A stretch of 64,000 nt of DNA, from NCBI GenBank assembly GCA_022844125.1, contig JALHMI010000010.1, positions 62,001 through 126,000 on the forward strand, read 5' to 3'. Below are positions 29,796 to 38,359 of this stretch, piece by piece. This stretch comes from Pirellulales bacterium. Its GTDB lineage: Bacteria; Planctomycetota; Planctomycetia; Pirellulales; PALSA-1355. The notes under the pieces were generated by a model. That model searched no databases and was not told the origin of the DNA. It saw nothing but the letters and a program-made list of their open reading frames with translations. Numbering within the stretch: position 1 is the first letter of the stretch; each line of letters starts with the position of its first letter. The position numbers were made by a program, and so were the translations under genes.

Positions 29796-30358
29796 CGTTT
29801 CAGGTGGATTCCGTCGGCCGCGACGACGAGCGTTCCCACTTTGTCGACCCGGGCCTTGCCGCGCACCACGACGACCTGGTTCTGCTCGACGCCCAGCAGC
29901 TCGCGGGCGTCGATCGGCACGATCTCGCCTTTGTCGTCGCGAAACTGCACGAGCGCGGTGAAGCTGGCGGCCTTCTCAGCGCGGCGACGACAGAACGGGC
30001 AGTTCGCCGGATCGTGCCCCGGCGTGGCCGCGTGATCGGTTTCGGGCAGTGCCTCGGTCATCAGGAACGAGGCTTGCCCCGCGGCCCAGGGCTCGAACTC
30101 GCCCGCGCCGATCCGCCCCACCAGCACAACTTCGCCGATGTCCTCAAGCTGCGCTTCCTTGGCTTTCTCCAGCGTGGCTTCGATGCTGCTCGCGCCGGAA
30201 GGCTCCTGCGACAGCACGTACTGCTTGCGCAGCTCCAGCACGCGCGCATCCTGCTGCTGACAGCCCACGGCGAACGCGCAAGCCGCCAGCATGCCACCGA
30301 GAACTGTCCGGCGAAGCATCGCTCTCACTCCCAAACTTGTCGTGCCATACTCGCTCAT
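29792..30358 (-). CDS. Lipoprotein with CxxC metal-binding-like motif
   Basis: The 188-residue protein has a lipobox ending FAVGC (Cys33), so it is probably anchored to a membrane. The start at 30358 overlaps the stop of the upstream gene as ATGA; an internal ATG at 30319 is possible and gives a tighter signal peptide. Near residues 109-123 it reads DHAATPGHDPANCPFC, with two His and two Cys suited to binding a metal. The C-terminal part (VVVVRGKARVDKVGTLVV) resembles a small OB-like beta barrel. It is coupled to a histidine-rich lipoprotein and an Nramp-like transporter, so a metal role is inferred. Confidence 0.78.
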   Translation of the reverse strand: MSEYGTTSLGVRAMLRRTVLGGMLAACAFAVGCQQQDARVLELRKQYVLSQEPSGASSIEATLEKAKEAQLEDIGEVVLVGRIGAGEFEPWAAGQASFLMTEALPETDHAATPGHDPANCPFCRRRAEKAASFTALVQFRDDKGEIVPIDARELLGVEQNQVVVVRGKARVDKVGTLVVAADGIHLKR

Positions 30359-30882
30359 TCAGGCGCCGCTTCCTTGGCCGGCTCCTCGTGGGCTCGATCA
30401 TGAAGTCGACCAATGACTTCATCGATCTTTGCCGACCAGGTGTCGTAAGTGACTTCCTGCTTTGCGTGAATCTGCTCGTCTATTTTGCCGAACAGGTCGA
30501 GCAGCTCTTCTACGTCCTGCTTGATTTCCGATCGCACATCATCGGCGAAGTTGCCCGTCAATTCGTCGACATGTTCGAGCGTGTGTCCCAGCGCATGCAG
30601 CGCTTCGTCGGCCTTGTCGGTTTCGCCGGCGGCCAGTTTGTCTCGAATCGTGTCGCGCGCCGTCTCGATCATCTCCGCGGCTTCATGAAAGCTCTTGATC
30701 TCCGCATGATCGTGCTCGCCGTGCTCGTGGCCGGCATGTTCGTCATTCGCATGGTCGCCGTGCTCGTGACCGTGGTCATGATCCTCGTGGGCGGCCTCGG
30801 GCGGCGGTTCCTTGGGGGACGTGTTGCAACCGGTTACAAACGCCAGGAGCAGGGCACCCAGCGGCAAATAGCGAAGCGACAT
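30355..30882 (-). CDS. Histidine-rich lipoprotein
   Basis: The 175-residue protein starts MSLRYLPLGALLLAFVTGC, a lipoprotein signal with the lipid-modified Cys at 19 and AGGAG before the ATG. Residues 32-59 carry eleven histidines interspersed with Asp and Glu, a typical zinc or nickel chelating tract. The rest is helical (HEAAEMIETARDTIRDKL), suggesting a helical bundle. An upstream start gives an implausible 54-residue extension. It lies between an Nramp-like transporter and a CxxC lipoprotein, which supports metal capture outside the inner membrane. Confidence 0.85.
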   Translation of the reverse strand: MSLRYLPLGALLLAFVTGCNTSPKEPPPEAAHEDHDHGHEHGDHANDEHAGHEHGEHDHAEIKSFHEAAEMIETARDTIRDKLAAGETDKADEALHALGHTLEHVDELTGNFADDVRSEIKQDVEELLDLFGKIDEQIHAKQEVTYDTWSAKIDEVIGRLHDRAHEEPAKEAAPE

Positions 30883-31058
30883 GGTTGTGAGTCTCCTGAT
30901 TTTCTGGCATCGCGGCCCGGTACCGTTTACCGCGCGCGGTATCTCACCCCTCGATACGCAACTTGGGGCTGCGGGGTTCTTCGGCACCATAACCGCGCAA
31001 AGGGTTTCAGACCACCCTAGTTCGGCTCGCTGCGGCTTCGCCAAGCCATCGATTCGGC

Positions 31059-32723
31059 CTAAATCAGGCCGACCATCCGCAGGCAGGGGGCAATCAAGTC
31101 AGGCCACGCTCCCCAGATTCCGGCCACGGTCAGGCCCGCCACCGAGACGATCAGGGCCACGTCCCAGACGGGCGACGGTCGCAGCCGCGGATCTGTCCGC
31201 CGGTAGCGAAAATAGAGCGCCCCGCAACCCAGCATCGGCAGCAGCAGGGCCTGCATGACGCCCGCCAGCAGAATGGCCCGCACCGGATTTACACCGCTGG
31301 CGAACACGGCCAGGCACAGCACCGGTAGCCCCACCGAGTACGCCGTGACCGCCCGATCGTGCACGCGCTGCGACTGCGAATCGATCAGGCCAAACAGTTT
31401 GGTGCAGTCGGCCCACATCCGCGCGTTGCCCGCCGTAGCCACCAGGAACGTCGAGTACAGCACTGCCAGCGCCCCGACCAGGAACAGCCACTTGGCATAT
31501 TCACCGAACACCGGCACATAGGCCCGGGCCAGCGTCGTGACCATCCGCATGCCGTCGGGGTCGAGGCCTTCGTGGTAGAGCACCGCCACGCCCATCAGAA
31601 AGAAAGCCAGCGTGGCCAGCGTATAAACGACCATCGAGCAAAACGCGTCGTAATGCATGACGCGCATCCAGCCACGCGCCCGCGCCGCCCAAGCGTCGTC
31701 GTCGGTCCGGCGACCGACGAACCGGGCATACCCCTTCTCCAGACACCAGTAGGGATAGGCGAACAGCTCGGTCGCCCCCACGCCAATGATTCCAAACGTG
31801 GCAAGCGCCGTCGCCAAGGGATTGATGCCTTCGGCCGCGTCGGGCAGGCGAAACCTCAGTCCCGAGAGAATCTGCTCGCCGCTGATGTGCCACTGTTCGG
31901 TCCGCTGCAGCGAGATCACATTGCCGATCGTAATAAAAGTGAACATTACCACGAGCACGATCGACAGATTCTGAATCAGGTTGTAGCGCCCGCGATACAA
32001 CAGCCCCATGGTGAGCAAGGTCGCCAGGGCCGCCCAGACCTTGTCGTCCCAGGTCCAAGGATCGATCAGCACCTCCCCGCCACGAACCCGGGCCGCCAGA
32101 TCGCCGTGCTTCGACTGCAAGTCCGTCAGTCGGGCGGCCAGTTGCCGATGTCCTCGGAGCACGCGTTCGCGCCGCTCGGGCGCCAATGCAGCGAGTTTGC
32201 CGCCGCCGCTCTTCATGTCCTCTTCGCGTTGAACGAAGTCAGCGACTTCTTTCTGCGACGGACGGTCGACGGCCGCCAGATAGTCGCCCGAGATCGGCAC
32301 CGCGATGGCTGCCGCCTGCCCTACGCCGCCGACGATTCCGCCCAGCTGGCCAAACCCCACGATCATCATCGCCAGCCAGAACCAGATCATCCAACCGACG
32401 CGTAAACGCGGGCCCGGAACCGTGTCGAGCGCGGCGAGCGTCGTGACGCCGTGGGTCATGGTGTAGCGTCCCAACTCGATCTGCACAAACACCTTGATGA
32501 TGCAGCCGATGATGATCAACCACAGCAGCAGGATGCCCGCCTGGGCGCCGGTTTTGGTCGTAGCGATAAGTTCGCCTGAGCCGACAATGCTGCCGGCAAT
32601 GATGAGCCCCGGCCCGAGGCGTCCCAACACTCCGAGCAGCGTCTGGGGCGGCTCGACGACGTCCGCGTGGTCGCGCGGATCGAGCGCAGGAGGCAGCGTA
32701 TCGAGGTCGTAGGAATCCGCCAT
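31059..32723 (-). CDS. Nramp-family divalent metal transporter-like protein
   Basis: The 554-residue protein has about eleven membrane helices. The first reads RLGPGLIIAGSIVGSGELIATT, the position of the Nramp helix-1 metal site, but the canonical DPGN is replaced by GSGE as in the Nramp-related group. A soluble insert of about 60 residues (about 165-225) follows the fourth helix (KSGGGKLAALAPERRERVLR), making it longer than standard Nramp (about 420). The altered motif means the transported ion cannot be predicted safely. Two metal-linked lipoprotein genes lie 177 bases downstream on the same strand. Confidence 0.85.
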   Translation of the reverse strand: MADSYDLDTLPPALDPRDHADVVEPPQTLLGVLGRLGPGLIIAGSIVGSGELIATTKTGAQAGILLLWLIIIGCIIKVFVQIELGRYTMTHGVTTLAALDTVPGPRLRVGWMIWFWLAMMIVGFGQLGGIVGGVGQAAAIAVPISGDYLAAVDRPSQKEVADFVQREEDMKSGGGKLAALAPERRERVLRGHRQLAARLTDLQSKHGDLAARVRGGEVLIDPWTWDDKVWAALATLLTMGLLYRGRYNLIQNLSIVLVVMFTFITIGNVISLQRTEQWHISGEQILSGLRFRLPDAAEGINPLATALATFGIIGVGATELFAYPYWCLEKGYARFVGRRTDDDAWAARARGWMRVMHYDAFCSMVVYTLATLAFFLMGVAVLYHEGLDPDGMRMVTTLARAYVPVFGEYAKWLFLVGALAVLYSTFLVATAGNARMWADCTKLFGLIDSQSQRVHDRAVTAYSVGLPVLCLAVFASGVNPVRAILLAGVMQALLLPMLGCGALYFRYRRTDPRLRPSPVWDVALIVSVAGLTVAGIWGAWPDLIAPCLRMVGLI

Positions 32724-33041
32724 GGCTCAGTTCACCCGCCCTGTGAAAAATTCGCCCCCGGTGCTCCGGGCACGCCGCGAATCCGTTGATGATACCGGGC
32801 CGGACGGCTCGCCGCCACGCTCTCGACGAGCGGACGACCACGGCGTGGTTCGAGGGCGCGTTGCGATACTGTGCCGCGTTGTGCTACGCCAGCGAAAACT
32901 TGCACGAGTTAGCGGTCGTTCCGGTTTTCGCGGTTCTGTTACGCGGCTCAAGTGCATGCATGCTGCGGGGCCATGCATGACGATACGCACATGTATTCGC
33001 GGGGCACATACCAGATAGATTTGTCATGGAGGGGCCCCACC
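32724..33041. other. Divergent intergenic region
   Basis: No gene is seen in these 318 bases. A run of alternating GCATGC/CATGCATG palindromes occurs near 32953-32980, of no clear function. Promoters for both flanking genes must lie here but I could not pick reliable boxes. Confidence 0.4.
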
Positions 33042-34022
33042 ATGCGATGGATCCTTTGCGCGACCCTCTTGGTCGCTAGCCTGCCGGCCGTGGCTACGGC
33101 CGATGTCTCCACCAGTCTCGACGGCAGTTTCGCCGAACAAGAGGCGGCCCTGACCAGTTCCTGCAGTTGCGATGCCGACTGCTACGACTGCTGCGATATG
33201 TTCAATTGCCGAAAGCGGTTTCTGGGCCTGCTTCCCAGCGACCATTGTTTCGATGACTTCATCAGCCCGATCTCGAATCCGTTCTTCTTCGAAGATCCGC
33301 GATCGCTCACCGAAGTGCGCGGAATCTTCATTGAGAACTCGCTGCCGAGCGAAATCAGCGGCGGTGACTTTCAACTGTACGCTGCCCAGCTGCGCGGCCG
33401 TGTGACCGATCGCTGGAGCATCATCGCCCCCCGGCTCGGCGTATTTCAGGTCAACCAGGCCGGCGGCGACACGCCCAATGGCTTCCTCTCCGCACCCGTC
33501 GGTTTCAAATACAACTTCCTGCGCGATCCCGAGCGCCAGCTCATTGCCTCCTGCGGCCTGACCTACTTCATCAAAGGCTCGGGCGACGCGATGTCCAACT
33601 TTGGCGACGGCGACTACCACCTGTTCCTGTCGGGCGGTGCGCAGATCTTCGACCGCGGCCACTGGGTCAGCGGCACGGGCTTCCGCCTGCCAGGCGACCG
33701 CAACTGGGGCACGCAGCTCTGGTACTGGTCGAACCAGTGGGACTACGAGGTCCGCGACGGCATCTACCTGCTCACCGGTGTCAACTGGTTCCACTGGATG
33801 TCGAACAGCGGAATCAACTCGGGTACGCCCGTAACCGGCCTCGACATTGTGAATATTCCGGCCCAAGGCGTCGCCGGCGACAACGTTGTGACGGGCGTGG
33901 TGGGCATGAAACTCAAGCCCAGCCGCCATACCGAAATTGGCACCGGCTTCGAGTTCCCGCTCTCCAACCGCACGGACATCCTGCGAAACCGGCTCTACGT
34001 CGACTTCATCTTCCGCTACTAA
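33042..34022 (+). CDS. Outer-membrane beta-barrel protein with cysteine-rich N-terminus
   Basis: The 326-residue protein starts MRWILCATLLVASLPAVATA, a clean signal peptide, with GGAGG (33028-33032) before the ATG. Just after cleavage is a cysteine cluster (SCSCDADCYDCCDMFNC), followed by amphipathic beta strands ending in YVDFIFRY with an aromatic C-terminus. The Cys cluster may hold disulfides linking the barrel to the cell wall. Ligand unknown. Its stop overlaps the convergent phosphoesterase stop by four bases. Confidence 0.82.
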   Translation: MRWILCATLLVASLPAVATADVSTSLDGSFAEQEAALTSSCSCDADCYDCCDMFNCRKRFLGLLPSDHCFDDFISPISNPFFFEDPRSLTEVRGIFIENSLPSEISGGDFQLYAAQLRGRVTDRWSIIAPRLGVFQVNQAGGDTPNGFLSAPVGFKYNFLRDPERQLIASCGLTYFIKGSGDAMSNFGDGDYHLFLSGGAQIFDRGHWVSGTGFRLPGDRNWGTQLWYWSNQWDYEVRDGIYLLTGVNWFHWMSNSGINSGTPVTGLDIVNIPAQGVAGDNVVTGVVGMKLKPSRHTEIGTGFEFPLSNRTDILRNRLYVDFIFRY

Positions 34023-34867
34023 ACGACGGTGGCTTCGCGTCCGAGTGCGCCGAGGCGGACTGTCTCGGCGCACTCGGAATTCGCATCCCGCAGTGGCTCT
34101 CGCAACGATTCGTCGAACCGCACCAGCTTCAGCGTGCCGTCGTCGAACTCGACCAGGGCCGTGCAGCTCTCGACCCAATCACCGCAATTGTAGTAGGTCA
34201 ACTCCCCAAGCTGTTTGATCGCTGGCGTGTGAATGTGCCCGCAGACCACTCCCTGGCAATTCCGCATGCGGGTGTGCATGGCCATCATTTCTTCGAAGCT
34301 GTTGACATAGTTTACGGCCCGCTTGATGTTCTGTTTCATGAACAGGCTGTAAGACTTGTACTTGAGACCCAGTTTGCGGCGCAGCCAATTGCCGGTGGTA
34401 TTGAGGAGCAGCAACAGCGAGTAGGCTCGGTCGCCCAGGCCGGCTAGCCAGGGCATGTTGATCGCCACGGCATCGAAAATGTCGCCATGCAGGATGAGCA
34501 GTTGGCGGCCATCGGCCGTTCGATGGACAAACTCATCCGCGATCTCCAGATGCCCTGTGAGCATCGTCCGAAACTCATCCAGATAGTTGCGGAGGAATTC
34601 ATCGTGATTGCCGGCCACATAGCGCACGGTCGTGCCGTGCTTGACCATCCCGAAAACTCGCCGCACCAGGAGGGTGAAAGTATCGTTCCAGCGAAAGCCG
34701 CGGTGCATTTTCCAGCCATCGATGATGTCACCTACCAGGTACAGATGGTCACACGTGTGCAGTTTGAGAAATTCCAGGAGTAGATCGGCCTTGCTGTGGC
34801 GGCAGCCCAGATGAACGTCCGAAACAAAAATGCTCCGCACCCGTGTTCGTTCGGCTTCGTCAACCAT
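34019..34867 (-). CDS. Calcineurin-like phosphoesterase, LpxH-like (UDP-2,3-diacylglucosamine diphosphatase group)
   Basis: The 282-residue protein has the full metallophosphoesterase set in order: SDVHLG, VGDIIDGW, AGNHDE, ILHGDIFD and GHIHT. These supply the two-metal site, and the spacing is that of LpxH. LpxH removes UMP from UDP-2,3-diacylglucosamine in lipid A synthesis, at the inner face of the membrane. It is coupled to a glycosyltransferase by an eight-base overlap, compatible with lipid A or glycolipid assembly. A broader hydrolase role cannot be excluded. Confidence 0.88.
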   Translation of the reverse strand: MVDEAERTRVRSIFVSDVHLGCRHSKADLLLEFLKLHTCDHLYLVGDIIDGWKMHRGFRWNDTFTLLVRRVFGMVKHGTTVRYVAGNHDEFLRNYLDEFRTMLTGHLEIADEFVHRTADGRQLLILHGDIFDAVAINMPWLAGLGDRAYSLLLLLNTTGNWLRRKLGLKYKSYSLFMKQNIKRAVNYVNSFEEMMAMHTRMRNCQGVVCGHIHTPAIKQLGELTYYNCGDWVESCTALVEFDDGTLKLVRFDESLREPLRDANSECAETVRLGALGREATVV

Positions 34868-35885
34868 GTCCCATCCCCATGAGGTCCATTGCCTGGTCCA
34901 CGCCGTTGGCTTCGCGGCGTTCGCGGTAGTGCTCGGAAAGAAATCTCTCTACCCGCTCGCACGACAGCTCGCGAATGGCGCACCAGTCGCCGATTCGCTC
35001 TTGTCGCGCGTAGTGCGCGTTAATTTCCTGCTCGTGCTGCCCGGGGATCGGAATCACCAGTAGCGGCTTGCCAAAGTAGCGCGATTCGCCGATCAGTTGC
35101 TGCCCGCCCGAGCAAATCACCGCCCGGCAAGAAGCCAGATCGCGGGCGAACTGCTCGCCACTTGTCGGGCGATACACCAGATTCTCCGCTGGTGGTCCCT
35201 CGCAACCGTAAACCAGAAACCTGGTGCCGCTAAGCTGCGCCGCGGTCTGGGCGATGCGCCGCCCCAACCCCGCCCGGGCGTAGACCAGCACGTGTTCGCC
35301 GTTCGTCGGCGCGAGCTGTGCGATCCGCGTTCGCAGCAGCACGTTGACCTGCTGGTAGTGCCGACTTGTGGGGCAGTCATGGAACACGGCAACGATGCAC
35401 TTACTGGGACGCTTGATCCACCGTCGGACAAAGCTTCCGGCCACTCGCGCATACGCTCTCAACGACCAGGGAAACTCCGCACCGAGCGGATGACAGAATC
35501 GATGCTGGTTGTCGATGCTGACGCAATCGATACCCAGCGAAGCGGCGGCGAGCGCCGTCAGCGGCTCGAAGTCGGTGATCATCAGGTCCGGCCGTTCATG
35601 CAGGGCAAGTTGCCGGATCTCGTCGAAAGACTTGCGCCGCCGCAGCAGGTACTCGCCAAAACCGCGCGCCGTCCGCCACGGATCAACCGCGCCGCAGCCT
35701 TTTTGTCGGAACTGCAAGCCTGCGATCTCATGCGCCGTGTAGCCCGACGATTGCAAGAGTCGCAGCGCGTCTGCGAAAGTGAAGATCGTAACGTGATGCC
35801 CCAGAGCCATCAGCCGCTCGATCATCGCGAGCGAACGGCCGCAATGGCCCATGCCTTCGCCACAAATGCCGTAAAAGATTTTCAC
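34860..35885 (-). CDS. GT-B glycosyltransferase (MJ1255 / MurG-like family)
   Basis: The 341-residue protein begins MKIFYGICGEGMGHCGRSLA, the glycine-rich GEGxGH loop of GT-B enzymes. The second domain carries the nucleotide-sugar region CRAVICSGGQQLIGESRYFG followed by KPLLVIPIPGQHEQEINA, close to GT28/UGT-type C-terminal domains. Donor and acceptor are unknown. Its coupling with the LpxH-like gene suggests a lipid-linked acceptor. Confidence 0.88.
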   Translation of the reverse strand: MKIFYGICGEGMGHCGRSLAMIERLMALGHHVTIFTFADALRLLQSSGYTAHEIAGLQFRQKGCGAVDPWRTARGFGEYLLRRRKSFDEIRQLALHERPDLMITDFEPLTALAAASLGIDCVSIDNQHRFCHPLGAEFPWSLRAYARVAGSFVRRWIKRPSKCIVAVFHDCPTSRHYQQVNVLLRTRIAQLAPTNGEHVLVYARAGLGRRIAQTAAQLSGTRFLVYGCEGPPAENLVYRPTSGEQFARDLASCRAVICSGGQQLIGESRYFGKPLLVIPIPGQHEQEINAHYARQERIGDWCAIRELSCERVERFLSEHYRERREANGVDQAMDLMGMGHG

Positions 35886-36463
35886 GGTGAATCACTCGAG
35901 GTCCGCGAATTGGAAGCCTCTGGTGTCACCCTAACTTGAGTTCGGCTGGCGAAGAAACGTCAATCCGCGCGATTCCACGGCGTCCAACGCGAATCTCACG
36001 GCATCCTAACGAGCAACTCACAGACGACTCTGCAGGCAGGGACGCTGGCACGACATTTCCGCGACTTCTGAGAGTTGCTCACGGGGCCCAACGAGAGTCG
36101 CCGGCCGCATGAATCACGTTCTGGAACAGCGTCACGCCCGCGTCGCTCCATTCGATCACGACTTCTTGAACTGGGTCATTCGCTGCCGGCCTGATGCGAG
36201 CACCTCGGCAGGCCAATCCAACTCAAGCTCGGCCAGCGAGCGGCGAAAATCCGCAACCAGAATAGTGCGGGCGGGTCACCGCCCCCGCGGTTTGTCTCGA
36301 AGGGGGCGAGGGATACGGGGCGCTGAACACGCCAGGCCGCGAGAAGCGGACGAAGAGTTTGGCCCCGCCATGCCTCGCGACGTGGCGTTCCTCACGGCTG
36401 AGAGCGAACCTTCCTGGCTGCAATTTTGGCGACCACGGACTATGTGTCCGTTGCTCAAAGTCG
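35886..36463. other. Chromosomal gap left of the integrated element
   Basis: These 578 bases upstream of the glycosyltransferase hold no credible gene. This is the original 3' flank of the tRNA-Phe gene before integration. Confidence 0.45.
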
Positions 36464-36510
36464 AGTGGACAGGGGCGGGATCGAACCGCCGACACACGGA
36501 TTTTCAGTCC
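36464..36510. repeat. attL: left 47-bp direct repeat (tRNA-Phe 3' fragment)
   Basis: This is identical to 51345-51391. It begins AGTGGACAGGGGCGG and ends GATTTTCAGTCC. It contains the acceptor 3' strand, T-arm and part of the anticodon arm of tRNA-Phe but no 5' half, so it is not a functional tRNA. Confidence 0.93.
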
Positions 36511-36614
36511 CCCAGAAGCGTTAGAATGCGTTTTGAACAGGTTGCGAATAGTTGAAATCGCCGGGCTTCGTGAGCGGCAGTCGCTGCGATGTGACACGGG
36601 GATTTTTGGCAGAT

Positions 36615-36633
36615 AGTAACAAGTCGGGTAACA
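36615..36633. repeat. Candidate integrase arm site (left)
   Basis: AGTAACAA-N4-GGTAACA is matched in the same orientation at 51256-51274, near the other end of the element. Internal direct repeats near both att cores are typical of tyrosine-integrase arm sites. Confidence 0.4.
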
Positions 36634-36635
36634 AA

Positions 36636-37148
36636 ATGAATAGCTACTTCAGTGAGTTCTCCAAAAACTACAATACTTGGTTCCAGAGTAAGTCTCGGGC
36701 CGATCTCGAAGCGACATGGCGATCCCTCGAATTGATGATCCATGATCGGGTTGAAAGGGAGGGCTTCAGCTATTTCTGGGTTGTGCGGCTCTTTCAGCAA
36801 AAGGCCATGAAGCGATTGCATTTGGAGGTCCGGAAGGCGGATATTGAGTACCGGCGATCTCCGCATAGGCGCCGAATGCGCATCCGTCGGCGCGAACCGT
36901 CCCAGGTAACGTTCGGCGAGGATGTATTCCCGGTTTCGTGGAACCAAGCCACGATATTGAGGCTGCTCCGCGACGCGGACGGCGATTGGCTGTCCGGTGA
37001 AGCGGACCTGAAACCTGCAATCTCTGGCGGTCGCCCAGATCGCGAGATTGCCACGCTTCCCGAACAGCTTAAGTCGCTCGTCGAATCAGGTGGCCCCAAG
37101 GGCTATCGCATCGCGAGAAAAGCCCTGGCGGCATCCCGCCAAAAGTAA
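36636..37148 (+). CDS. Hypothetical protein next to attL
   Basis: About 170 residues from MNSYFSEFSKNYNTWFQ. The frame opens earlier at a TTG (36552). The protein is basic and helical (RRSPHRRRMRIRRREPS) with a possible C-terminal winged-helix-like segment (SWNQATILRLLRDADGDWLS). It is the only gene between attL and the early operon, a position that often holds regulators, but I see no named domain. No ribosome-binding site stands out. Confidence 0.55.
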   Translation: MNSYFSEFSKNYNTWFQSKSRADLEATWRSLELMIHDRVEREGFSYFWVVRLFQQKAMKRLHLEVRKADIEYRRSPHRRRMRIRRREPSQVTFGEDVFPVSWNQATILRLLRDADGDWLSGEADLKPAISGGRPDREIATLPEQLKSLVESGGPKGYRIARKALAASRQK

Positions 37149-37254
37149 GCCACCGTCACGCCAGATTTGAGCCGTCGTCCTGCCAGACAGGGCGTTTTAG
37201 ACTTCGTTCAGACGTTGCAAGAACAACCAGCAACGCGGAGCGGAGTCTTTTTTC

Positions 37255-37476
37255 ATGGCCACACTGCTAACGGTTAGCGACCTGCGAAAGCTGCTCGGGC
37301 TGCCCCGGCATCGGATCGCTTACGCCATTGACCGCTTCGGACCCGAGCCGGCCGGCCGGATGGGAACTACACGGTTTTGGAACGAATCGGACCTTCCCAG
37401 CATCGTGGAGTCAGTTGACCGGGCCCACGCCAACGACCAGAAGTTCCGGCCGCACCGAAAGGCGGTGGCCCGATGA
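37255..37476 (+). CDS. Small MerR/excisionase-like HTH protein
   Basis: The 73-residue protein begins LLTVSDLRKLLGLPRHRIAY and continues with GTTRFWNESDLPSIVE, the usual form of a MerR-type or excisionase-like winged helix with a tryptophan in the wing. It opens the early operon and overlaps the nuclease gene by four bases. It could be the early activator or the excisionase; the second small HTH gene at 39910 is the alternative. Confidence 0.75.
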   Translation: MATLLTVSDLRKLLGLPRHRIAYAIDRFGPEPAGRMGTTRFWNESDLPSIVESVDRAHANDQKFRPHRKAVAR

Positions 37477-37967
37477 AGCTGCCCGCAGAGCTCAAGCCGG
37501 CCGACGTTGTGGCCATCATCGATACCCGCGAGCAATTGCCCTTCGACCTGGCGCCGCTCGGCGCCGTCTCTGGAACGCTGGCCTCGGGGGACTACTCGGT
37601 TCGCGGCATGGAGCATCTTGTCGCTGTCGAGCGCAAGTCGCTCCCCGACCTGATCGCGTGCTGTGGCGTCGAGCGCGAGCGGTTCGAGCGCGAATTGCAA
37701 AGGCTATTGGGGTATCCGACCAGGTGCGTGATCGTCGAGGCCTCTTGGCATGAATTGAACGCTGGTGGGTGGCGATCGCAGCTGCCGCCGCAGTCGGCCG
37801 TTGGTTCGGTCCTGTCGTGGATCGGCCAGGGCATTCCATTCCTGTTTGCCGGTGATCGCGCTTCGGCTCAGCATGCCGCAGCCAAGCTGCTCTATTCGGC
37901 CGCGCGCCGCAGGTACCGCGAGATTCGCTCGCTGCTCGCTCCCGTTGAAGAGGGGGCAGCCGCGTGA
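37473..37967 (+). CDS. ERCC4-type nuclease
   Basis: The 164-residue protein matches the ERCC4 nuclease pattern GDXnERKX3D: Gly39-Asp40, then Glu53-Arg54-Lys55 and Asp59 (LASGDYSV, VAVERKSLPDL), with an upstream acidic residue in IDTREQLPF. It lacks the helix-hairpin-helix region of XPF, as is common in phage versions. It probably cuts branched or flapped DNA during replication or recombination of the element. It is coupled on both sides by four-base overlaps. Confidence 0.9.
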   Translation: MKLPAELKPADVVAIIDTREQLPFDLAPLGAVSGTLASGDYSVRGMEHLVAVERKSLPDLIACCGVERERFERELQRLLGYPTRCVIVEASWHELNAGGWRSQLPPQSAVGSVLSWIGQGIPFLFAGDRASAQHAAAKLLYSAARRRYREIRSLLAPVEEGAAA

Positions 37968-38359
37968 TGCATAACGAAACTCTCAATGATGAACGCACCT
38001 ATCGCGGCGAGCTACTGCTGGCCGTGCGCATTGCCAAGCAGCTTGTAGCGATCAAGGCCGCTGGCGTGCTCGACGAGGCGGTTGACTGGTGCCTGCGACG
38101 ACTTCGCGAACACGCGGACGAACTGGCGAAAGCAAAGTGGGAGCAGAACCTCTTCGGCACATACGGCCCGGTTGCCAAGGCAATGGCCAGTTTGGGCGCC
38201 GGTAGTGAACACACGATCGATGCTGCACTGTGGGCTGTGGAAGAGTGCCAGCGGCAAAAGCTGGTGATCGACGAGCTGAACAACTTCATTCAGCACTACC
38301 GAATCCCGACAGACCTGCCGATTTTCCCGGCCCGACGAAAGCAAAGGTCGGCCGGATGA
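37964..38359 (+). CDS. Hypothetical protein of the early operon
   Basis: 131 residues from a GTG at 37964 (overlapping the previous stop) or an ATG three bases later. It is helical throughout (ELLLAVRIAKQLVAIKAAGV, LRRLREHADELAKAKW) with no recognised motif. It is coupled to the ERCC4 nuclease and the helicase, so a replication role is inferred from position only. Confidence 0.72.
   Translation: MMHNETLNDERTYRGELLLAVRIAKQLVAIKAAGVLDEAVDWCLRRLREHADELAKAKWEQNLFGTYGPVAKAMASLGAGSEHTIDAALWAVEECQRQKLVIDELNNFIQHYRIPTDLPIFPARRKQRSAG

Noticed and set aside
36464-36510. tRNA-like sequence at the left end
   Set aside because: It contains only the 3' part of tRNA-Phe; without the acceptor 5' strand and D-arm it is an att remnant, not a gene.
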